Origin: Catellatospora paridis
GTDB lineage: Bacteria > Actinomycetota > Actinomycetes > Mycobacteriales > Micromonosporaceae
DNA: 64,000 bases
Reading direction: 5' to 3'
NCBI RefSeq assembly: GCF_009720365.1
Contig: NZ_ML769314.1
Coordinates: forward strand, 766,707-830,706
Shown here: positions 58,339-64,000 of the stretch, piece after piece
Position numbering within the stretch: the stretch's first letter is position 1
How the letters are laid out: every line of letters starts with the position of its first letter
Position numbers and translations under genes: made by a program
Notes under the pieces: generated by a model
The model's database searches: none
Seen by the model: only the letters and a program-made list of their open reading frames with translations
What the model was told of the DNA's origin: nothing

Positions 58339-60111
58339 TCACGCAGGGCGGCGCGGCGCGCCGTATGTTTGCCGGCCGGATACGCCCAGCTCATCGCGTA
58401 AGGCGTTCTCCGTCAGCGGATACGGGTGGTGCGGGTCGAGGCGTTCGGGCGTTGTCGGATCCCCGTCATCGTCGATCGGCAGGCCGACCGCCACCCGTTC
58501 CCGGTCGGGCACCGGCACCCAGTCGTCGCCGTCCCACATCACGTCGTCGCGGCTGTGCGCGCCCGGATGGTCGTGCCCGGCCAGGTCGTCCCAGACGTGC
58601 GCCAGCTCGTGGTAGAGCACCACGACCGGCGGCGCGCCGCCCGGCAGGCCCTGGAAACCCGGCTCGTACGAGATGACGTGCCGGTCGGCGTCCCCGTCGA
58701 CGCCCGCGAAGCCGTTGGCGGCCCCGAACGGCAGCTCCCGGACCTCCAGGGTGTCCGGCCCGTCGCCGGGCAGCCAGCCGTCGCCGCCGGCCAGCGCCGT
58801 GTCCAGCTCGGCCAGCATGCGCCGCCCGGCCGGTGAGGCGCGCAGCAGGTCCAGATCGGATGCGACGCGCTCGGCGAACTCCGGGGTGCCGGTGACCGTG
58901 ATCCCCGCACCTGCCACGGTCTGCGGTGCGAGGTGCGACGACTCGGCCTCGGCGACGGGATCGGCGAGGTCGCGGTAGGCGCGGTCGAAGCCGCCCGCGC
59001 CGTCGAGGCCGTCCCTGCCCGCGCCGCCGGCGAGCACGTCGTCGCCGTCTCCGCCGGACACCAGGTCGCTGCCGCGGCCGCCGGACAGGTGGTCGCGTCC
59101 CGCGCCGCCGCGCAGCGTGTCGTCGCCGCTCAGGCCGTACACGGTGTCGTCGCCCGGCCCGCCGTCGGCCACGTCGGCCCCGGCCCCGGCGTCGAGGTAG
59201 TCCCGGCCGCCACCGCCCAGCAGCAGGTCGTCGCCGTCCCGGCCGAGCAGCGTGTCCGCGCCGTCCGCGCCGTGCAGCAGCTGCCCGCCGTCGATCCGGT
59301 CGTCGCCCGCGCCGGAGAGCACGCTGACCGGGGCCGCCACGGCCGGGTCGACACGCACCCGGTCGTCCCCGGCCCCGGTGCGCACCACCAGCCGCCCGTC
59401 CGGGACCGCGGCCACCGTCACGCCGTCGACCAGGACCAGCGGGCGACCGGCGGCGTCGACGGTGACCACCACGTCGTCGTCGTTCGCGCCGGTGTTCACC
59501 AGGGTGACGCCACCGCCGCGCACCACCACCGGCTCCGACGGCTCCGGCGTCGGCGGCTGCGCGGCAGGCGGGAACGCTCCGGCCAGCTCGTGCCAGCCCG
59601 CCGCAACGGCGGCGAGGGCGGCCTCGGCCTGGCGCGTCGCGGCGGTCAGGTCGCCGCGCAGGTCGGTCGCCTCGGCGGCGGCCGCGTGCACCCGGGCGGC
59701 GTGCGCCGGGCCGGGCGCGAAGAACAGGACACGGTCCGGGCCGCCGCGGCAGGGCACCGCGGCGGTGACCCGGGCCAGCGACTCGTCCAGGTGCCGCTGC
59801 ACCGAGGTCAGCCGCCCGGCCAGGGCCTCCAGTGCGAGCGCCGCCCGCCGGGCCAGCTCCGCCGCGAGCGCGATCCCGGCGGCCAGCCGCCTGCGGGAGT
59901 CCTCGTAGGCCGTCGCGTCGGCGCCGGTCCACGTCGCGCTCGCGGCGGTGGCCGCGGCCAGCCCGTCCGCGGTGTCGGCGGCCAGCGCCGCGCAGGACCG
60001 CCAGCGCTGTGCCGCCGCCAGCAGCGGCGCCGCTCGCACCGGCAGCGACCACAGCGGCGGCAGCGCGATGACGAACCCGGCGACAGCGCCCGACGGCGCG
60101 TCCTGTCTCAC
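58339..60111 (-). CDS. WXG-like/RTX/HExxH secreted protein (possible type VII effector)
   Basis: About 590 residues; the start is uncertain between GTG 60111 (used) and in-frame GTG 60141. Layout: an alpha-helical N-terminus (~20-170) that includes SATWTGADATAYEDSRRRL (~57-75), a Trp-x-Gly turn as in WXG100 secretion substrates; a beta region with RTX nonapeptides GGxGxDxLx (~270-375, about a dozen); and a C-terminal metallopeptidase domain with VVLYHELAHVWDDL (~497, HExxH) and a downstream acidic region (PGAHSRDDVMWDGDDW) that could give the third ligand. The fold resembles M91-type peptidases. A small helical partner is encoded just upstream on the same strand. No secretion machinery or immunity gene is in the window. 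Confidence 0.75.
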   Translation of the reverse strand: MRQDAPSGAVAGFVIALPPLWSLPVRAAPLLAAAQRWRSCAALAADTADGLAAATAASATWTGADATAYEDSRRRLAAGIALAAELARRAALALEALAGRLTSVQRHLDESLARVTAAVPCRGGPDRVLFFAPGPAHAARVHAAAAEATDLRGDLTAATRQAEAALAAVAAGWHELAGAFPPAAQPPTPEPSEPVVVRGGGVTLVNTGANDDDVVVTVDAAGRPLVLVDGVTVAAVPDGRLVVRTGAGDDRVRVDPAVAAPVSVLSGAGDDRIDGGQLLHGADGADTLLGRDGDDLLLGGGGRDYLDAGAGADVADGGPGDDTVYGLSGDDTLRGGAGRDHLSGGRGSDLVSGGDGDDVLAGGAGRDGLDGAGGFDRAYRDLADPVAEAESSHLAPQTVAGAGITVTGTPEFAERVASDLDLLRASPAGRRMLAELDTALAGGDGWLPGDGPDTLEVRELPFGAANGFAGVDGDADRHVISYEPGFQGLPGGAPPVVVLYHELAHVWDDLAGHDHPGAHSRDDVMWDGDDWVPVPDRERVAVGLPIDDDGDPTTPERLDPHHPYPLTENALRDELGVSGRQTYGAPRRPA

Positions 60112-60199
60112 CGCACACCAGCCGGAATGCGAGATCTCCACGGGCTTGCGGCAGGGTGCTGCGGCGCGCTGGCCTTCCCTCGCGCACTCGGTCGGCGGG

Positions 60200-60511
60200 T
60201 CACCACATGCCCCTGGGGTGGCGCGGTTCGCGGACGCGGTCGAGGTCCGCGGCCGACTGCTCCTCGGCGCGCCGGTGGGTGGCCGCGACCAGGTACAGCC
60301 GGTCGGCGTCGGTGAGCAGACCGTCGGCGAGCGCCGCGAGCGCGTGTTCCGCCGCCCGCACCGTGGCCAGGTGGGCCGCCGCAATGGCGGCATCCATTCC
60401 GGAGGGACGCTCCGGCGGCGGTGGTGCGGCCCGGTGCAGGGCCTCGGCCAGGGATTCCAGGTCCGCCGCCAGCCGCAGGGTCTGCGGGGGCTCGCCGGTC
60501 AGCTGCGTCAC
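60200..60511 (-). CDS. Small helical protein, possible WXG100-like partner
   Basis: 103 residues from GTG 60511. Mostly alpha-helical (LRLAADLESLAEALHRAA, then MDAAIAAAHLATVRAAEHALAALADGLLTDADRLYLVAATHRRAEEQSAADL), like ESX-type small secreted helical-hairpin proteins, though no WxG turn is obvious. Its position 89 nt before the RTX-metallopeptidase suggests a chaperone-like or co-secreted partner. No strong ribosome-binding site. It could instead be a simple helical hypothetical protein. Confidence 0.6.
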   Translation of the reverse strand: MTQLTGEPPQTLRLAADLESLAEALHRAAPPPPERPSGMDAAIAAAHLATVRAAEHALAALADGLLTDADRLYLVAATHRRAEEQSAADLDRVREPRHPRGMW

Positions 60512-60578
60512 GCATCGAGCGTGGCAGCGCGTGGGGGACGGCACAACGCCCCCCACGCGAGCTGTGGATAACTCCGAC

Positions 60579-62489
60579 TCAGGCGACCGCCGCCGGGGTG
60601 AAGATGCCGGTCACCAGCTCCGTGAGCAGCTCCGGGCCGTGTTCGGTGAGCACCGACTCGGGGTGGAACTGCACGCCGGCGAAGCCCGGCCCGCGCAGCG
60701 CGTGCACGAACCCGGTGCCGTCCTCGCGGGACAGCTGCAGGTCGCCGTACGCGGTGGACAGGGTGTCGGCGGGGGCGACCGCGGTGAAGGTGGAGTAGAA
60801 GCCCACCCGGCGGGTCACCCCGAACAGGTCGATGTCGCACGGCAGGCCCTGGTAGGGCACGTCGCGACGGTGCATCGGCAGGCCGAGGCGGCGGCTGAGC
60901 ACCTGGTGGCCCAGGCACACGCCGAGCAGCGGCGCGCGGCGGGACAGCCGCTCCTCCACGACCCGGCCCAGCGCCGCCACCCGCGGGTCGGTGTCGTCGC
61001 CCGGATCGCCGGGCCCGGGTCCGGCCACCACCAGGTCGTACGAGCTGAGCCCGCCCAGTGCCGTGGTGGGCTGGACGGTGACCCGCATGCCCAGCGAGCG
61101 CAGCACGTGCCCGAGCATGCCGGTGAAGGTGTCCTCCGCGTCGACGATCAGCGCGGTGCGGCCCACCAGCGGCCCGGCCACCGGCTCGGCGGCGCGCTCG
61201 GCCAGCCAGAACCGCGACAGCCGCTCGTTGCGGGCCAGCAGCGTGGCGCGCACCGCCGGGTCGGCGGCCAGCTCCTTGATGTCGGCGGCGGAGTGCGTGT
61301 CCGGCGCGGTGCGCAGGCCCAGTGCGGTGAGCACGCCGCCCGCCTTGGCGTGGGTCTCGGCGACCTCGCCGTCCGGGGTGGAGTCGCGCACCAGCGTCGC
61401 GCCCGCCTTGACGGCGATGGTCCCGTCGGCGGCGATGTCGGCGCAGCGGAACAGGATCGGCGCGTCCAGCGTCTGCCGGCCGTCGGCGTCGCGGCCCAGC
61501 AGCGCCAGCACCCCGGCGTAGTAGGCGCGGCCGGAGGTCTCGTAGCGGGCGATGACGCGGGCGGCGTTCTCGATCGGGCTGCCGGTCAGGGTCGGGGCGA
61601 ACATGGTCTCCCGCAGCACGTCGCGCACGTCCAGGTCGGTGCGCCCGGCCAGCAGGTACTCGGTGTGGGTGAGGTGGGTCATGTGCTTGAGGTAGGGGCC
61701 GAGCACCTGGCCGCCCTGCTGGGCGACCACGGCCATCATCTTGAGCTCCTCGTCGAGCACCATCGACAGCTCGTTGATCTCCTTGCGGTCGCTGAGGAAG
61801 CTCAGCAGCGTTCCGCGCCCGTCCGGGCCCGGCGCGAGGTCGCGGTGGCGCAGCGTGCCGGAGATCGGGTTCATCATCACCAGGCCGTCGTCGACGCTGA
61901 CGTGCCGTTCCGGTGACGCGCCGACCAGCGTCCGGCCCCCCTCGCCGGGCAGGTGGACCAGGAACGACCAGTACACGCCCCGCTCACCCGAGATCAGGCG
62001 GCGCAGCGCGGCCCCGGCGAGCAGGCGGGGGTCTGCCTCAGTGTGCGCGCGGGCGGTGCGGTGGATCACGAAGTTGGATCCGGCGCCGTGGCCGATCTCG
62101 TCGCGCAGCACCGCGGCGACCAGTTCCCGGTAGGCCGCGTCGTCGATGTCGAAGCCGAGGTCGGTCACGTCGGGCACGGTGTCCGGGAGGGCGGCCAGGG
62201 CCTCGGCGAGCGGGATGCGGTCGTACGACTCGACGGTCAGGCAGGCCAGCGGGGTGCCGTCGTCGATGCGGTCGAAGCCGCGCTCGACGAGCTGGCGGTA
62301 GGGCACCAGGGCGAGCGTGCGCGGACCGGCCTCGTCGCCGTCCGCGTGCTCGGGCAGGGGGATGTCGGCCAGCCGTGCCACGGTGGACAGCGGACCTCGC
62401 AGCACCTCGAGGTGCTCGGAACCTTCGCGTCGCAACAGCGCGAACGGGCCCGGGTCGGGCGCGCCGAGCAGATCGTGGAGCAGGTTCAT
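60579..62489 (-). CDS. Fused anthranilate synthase (TrpE-TrpG), attenuator-controlled
   Basis: 636 residues, the length of PhzE/TrpEG fusions. TrpE half (~1-430): SFLVHLPGEGGRTLVGASPERHV, NPISGTLRHRD, DRKEINELSMVLDEELK, and FAPTLTGSPIENAARVI; TrpG half (~440-636): the glutaminase triad is in LLGVCLGHQVLS (Cys) and GFAGVQFHPES (His, Glu). It converts chorismate and glutamine to anthranilate; PhzE relatives make aminodeoxyisochorismate instead, but the Trp leader upstream favours anthranilate for tryptophan. ATG 62489 has GGGAGA 7 nt upstream. A longer in-frame region to 62540 is leader, not coding. Confidence 0.92.
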   Translation of the reverse strand: MNLLHDLLGAPDPGPFALLRREGSEHLEVLRGPLSTVARLADIPLPEHADGDEAGPRTLALVPYRQLVERGFDRIDDGTPLACLTVESYDRIPLAEALAALPDTVPDVTDLGFDIDDAAYRELVAAVLRDEIGHGAGSNFVIHRTARAHTEADPRLLAGAALRRLISGERGVYWSFLVHLPGEGGRTLVGASPERHVSVDDGLVMMNPISGTLRHRDLAPGPDGRGTLLSFLSDRKEINELSMVLDEELKMMAVVAQQGGQVLGPYLKHMTHLTHTEYLLAGRTDLDVRDVLRETMFAPTLTGSPIENAARVIARYETSGRAYYAGVLALLGRDADGRQTLDAPILFRCADIAADGTIAVKAGATLVRDSTPDGEVAETHAKAGGVLTALGLRTAPDTHSAADIKELAADPAVRATLLARNERLSRFWLAERAAEPVAGPLVGRTALIVDAEDTFTGMLGHVLRSLGMRVTVQPTTALGGLSSYDLVVAGPGPGDPGDDTDPRVAALGRVVEERLSRRAPLLGVCLGHQVLSRRLGLPMHRRDVPYQGLPCDIDLFGVTRRVGFYSTFTAVAPADTLSTAYGDLQLSREDGTGFVHALRGPGFAGVQFHPESVLTEHGPELLTELVTGIFTPAAVA

Positions 62490-62533
62490 CGATGGTCTCC
62501 CGGTTCGGGTGGGCCGTATGCCGGGCGACCGAT

Positions 62534-62562
62534 AAAGCAAAGGCCGCCTCGTCGAGGCGGCC
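62534..62562 (-). terminator. Attenuator terminator upstream of the anthranilate synthase
   Basis: GGCCGCCTCG (62562-62553 on the minus strand) pairs with CGAGGCGGCC (62551-62542) around one base, then TTTGCTTTATC (62541-62534). It sits between the leader peptide and the gene, so it is the regulated terminator. A smaller hairpin GGGTA/TACCC overlaps the leader stop codon just before it. Confidence 0.85.
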
Positions 62563-62577
62563 GCGGTGTGGGTATGC

Positions 62578-62640
62578 CTACCCGCGCGTGTCGATGGCCG
62601 CCGGTCGGGCGCGCCACCACAGGTTGCGGGTGGAAGTCAT
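62578..62640 (-). CDS. Trp leader peptide (attenuation)
   Basis: 20 residues, MTSTRNLWWRARPAAIDTRG, with tandem Trp codons (62619-62614) and TAG stop. Similar to the Trp-rich leader before streptomycete trpE (for example a triple-Trp peptide starting with MFAHS). Ribosome stalling at the Trp codons when tRNA-Trp is uncharged would prevent the downstream terminator. The message looks leaderless: ATG 62640 lies 7 nt past the -10. Confidence 0.88.
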   Translation of the reverse strand: MTSTRNLWWRARPAAIDTRG

Positions 62641-62647
62641 GGCGGTA

Positions 62648-62676
62648 ACCGTACCGGCGACTCGCGCGACTGTCCA
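62648..62676 (-). promoter_or_regulatory. Promoter of the tryptophan leader
   Basis: -35 TGGACA (62676-62671), 17-nt spacer, -10 TACGGT (62653-62648), then 7 nt to ATG 62640 of the leader peptide. Good spacing for a housekeeping sigma factor and leaderless start. Confidence 0.75.
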
Positions 62677-62731
62677 GAAACCTCACCGGTCGGTTGTCAT
62701 ATTCGTGCTCACCTATCCACTTTTCACTGTG

Positions 62732-62757
62732 TGACGGGTAACATACCGCGAGTCACC
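62732..62757. promoter_or_regulatory. Possible operator between trp leader and kinase gene
   Basis: GTGAC (62732-62736) faces GTCAC (62753-62757), with nested GGTA-ACA-TACC. Lies 40-65 nt upstream of the kinase start in the 156-bp divergent gap. No regulator is identified. Confidence 0.3.
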
Positions 62758-62796
62758 AGTGGTGGCGGTGGTTCAGCCGAGGCAGGGGAGGGGCCG

Positions 62797-64000
62797 GTGG
62801 CGGGCGACGTACGTGAGCAGTGGATGGCATCCCGTCTCGCGGCCGCGTTCACGCTTCCGCTGATCGCCTTCGCGCTGGTGGCGTGCGCGCTGCTGGGCTG
62901 GGCCGTGGCCGAGGCCCTGCAGATGCGGGAGGCGGCCGCGCTCGGGGTCGACGGCGCCGCGTTCGCCGAGGACGTGGCCTGGCGATGGGTGGCCGTGATC
63001 GCGGTCGGCCCGGTGCTGGCCTTCGGGTTGCTGGTCCGCCTCGTCGCCGCTGTGCGGCGGGAGCTGCTGGCCGCCGCCGAGGGTTTGCGCCGCGACGCGC
63101 AGGCCCTGGCCGACGAGCTTCCGGCGACCTTCGAGCGGCTGCGGACGGGCAACGGCGAGCCTCCCGCGGAGGAGGCGTACGGACCACCGAGCGAGGTGAC
63201 GTCCCCGGCCGACGGGTTCGCCGCGGCCGGTGCGGCGCTGTCGGCGGTCCGCGACAGCGTGGTCGCGCTCGCGCTGCGCCAGGCACGCTCGCGGCGGGCC
63301 GTCAACGGGATCTTCACGAACCTGGCCCGGCGCTCGCAGATCCTGGTGGAACGGCAGTTGCGCCTGCTCGACGAGATGGAGCGCGACGAGCGCGACCCCG
63401 ACCGGCTGGCGGCACTGTTCAAACTGGACCATCTGGCCGCCCGGCTGCGCCGCAACGACGAGAACCTGCTGGTGCTCGCCGGGGCCGAGCCGCGCCGGCG
63501 GTGGCGCGAGGGCGTGCCGCTCGCGGCGCTCGCGCTGGCCGCGCTCTCCGAGATCGAGCATTATGAGCGGGTGCGCGCCGACGTCGACGACTCGTTGTAC
63601 ATCGCCGGGCACGCCGCCGCCGACATCGGTCACCTGCTGGCCGAGCTGCTGGACAACGCCACCGCCTTCTCCGCGCCGGACACGGCGGTGCGGGTGAGTG
63701 CGCACGCCGCGCCCGGCGGTGCGCTGGTCGAGATCGTGGACGAGGGCATCGGCCTGAGCGAACGCGCGCTCGCCGAGGCCAACGCGCTGCTGGCCCTGCC
63801 CGCCGAGGTCGACGTGGCGTCCAGCGAGCGGATGGGTCTGGTGGTGGTGAGCCACCTCGCGGCCCGGCACGGGGTGCGGGTGGGCCTGTCGCTGTGCCCG
63901 GACCGCGGCGTGCGCGCGGCCGTCGAGCTGCCCGCCGCACTGCTGGCCGAGCCCGCGGACCCGCCGCACCGGCCCGCGCCGCCCGTCGCCGGGCCGGCCC
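62797..64000 (+). CDS. Sensor histidine kinase-like ATPase (CvnA/nitrate-sensor type), 5' part
   Basis: GTG 62797, with GGGGAGGGG upstream, opens a frame that runs without stop to base 64000 (401 codons) and continues past the window. Two N-terminal membrane helices (LPLIAFALVACALLGWAVAE and WVAVIAVGPVLAFGLLVRLV) enclose a short extracellular loop; then NGIFTNLARRSQILVERQLRLLDEME and LFKLDHLAARLRRNDENLLVLAG form the dimerization helices, with the conserved His in LDH; the HATPase_c domain follows (LLAELLDNATAFS N-box, EIVDEGIGLS G1, GLVVVSHLAARHG G2). This is the conservon (CvnA) kinase-like layout of streptomycetes, whose partners CvnB-D would lie beyond the right edge. Confidence 0.85.
   Translation, partial: MAGDVREQWMASRLAAAFTLPLIAFALVACALLGWAVAEALQMREAAALGVDGAAFAEDVAWRWVAVIAVGPVLAFGLLVRLVAAVRRELLAAAEGLRRDAQALADELPATFERLRTGNGEPPAEEAYGPPSEVTSPADGFAAAGAALSAVRDSVVALALRQARSRRAVNGIFTNLARRSQILVERQLRLLDEMERDERDPDRLAALFKLDHLAARLRRNDENLLVLAGAEPRRRWREGVPLAALALAALSEIEHYERVRADVDDSLYIAGHAAADIGHLLAELLDNATAFSAPDTAVRVSAHAAPGGALVEIVDEGIGLSERALAEANALLALPAEVDVASSERMGLVVVSHLAARHGVRVGLSLCPDRGVRAAVELPAALLAEPADPPHRPAPPVAGPA

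Overview
High-GC (about 70% by eye) chromosomal DNA from an actinomycete, most likely Micromonosporaceae (Catellatospora, Micromonospora or Actinoplanes type). The evidence is GTG/TTG starts, many leaderless -10-N7-ATG genes, Tat lipoprotein sugar-binding proteins, a conservon-type histidine kinase, an InhA-type FabI, and several families of intergenic palindromes of the kind I associate with that family. I see no transposase, phage gene, rRNA, tRNA or CRISPR, so this looks like core chromosome with some accessory secreted-protein genes.

Layout. 0-5.7 kb: pirin (cut by the left edge), aconitase acnA, a VOC protein, a LysE exporter, a second pirin and a small proline-rich peptide gene. 5.9-11.7 kb: one very large secreted amylopullulanase. 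11.7-20.3 kb: small secreted RTX protein, lipoprotein, Xaa-Pro aminopeptidase, asparagine synthetase, an AhpD/CMD-like pair, metallo-hydrolase plus thioesterase, and a kinase-like small protein. 20.3-26.5 kb: SPOR-like small protein, two bacterial-PH membrane proteins, a 6C-like noncoding RNA, the MoxR-DUF58-VWA operon and two tiny genes, one with its ribosome-binding site inside a hairpin. 26.7-36.7 kb: fabG-fabI, hemH-HAD, DUF3097, serine hydrolase, NfeD-SPFH, a dolichol-phosphate-mannose-synthase-like GT2 and an rRNA/tRNA methyltransferase.

36.8-45.7 kb: PucR regulator with aminotransferase and mmsA (beta-amino-acid or branched-chain semialdehyde catabolism), then a first NgcEFG-like sugar ABC importer and a PspC peptide. 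45.8-55 kb: ATP-dependent DNA ligase, Eis-like acetyltransferase, DUF6300, then GlcNAc-kinase-like gene divergent from an RpiR regulator and a second NgcEFG-like importer. No ATPase subunit lies near either importer, so both probably use a shared MsiK-type ATPase encoded elsewhere. 55-60.5 kb: methyltransferase, a PolI-like polymerase without 5' nuclease, DUF457 membrane protein, and a WXG-like/RTX/HExxH secreted protein with a small partner. 60.6-64 kb: fused TrpE-TrpG anthranilate synthase under a clear Trp leader-peptide attenuator, and a histidine-kinase gene running off the right edge.

The most unusual items are the hairpin-occluded mini-gene near 26.45 kb, the WXG-RTX-metallopeptidase pair, the tryptophan attenuator with a leaderless leader peptide, the 6C-like RNA, and the sets of long intergenic palindromes placed at gene ends.
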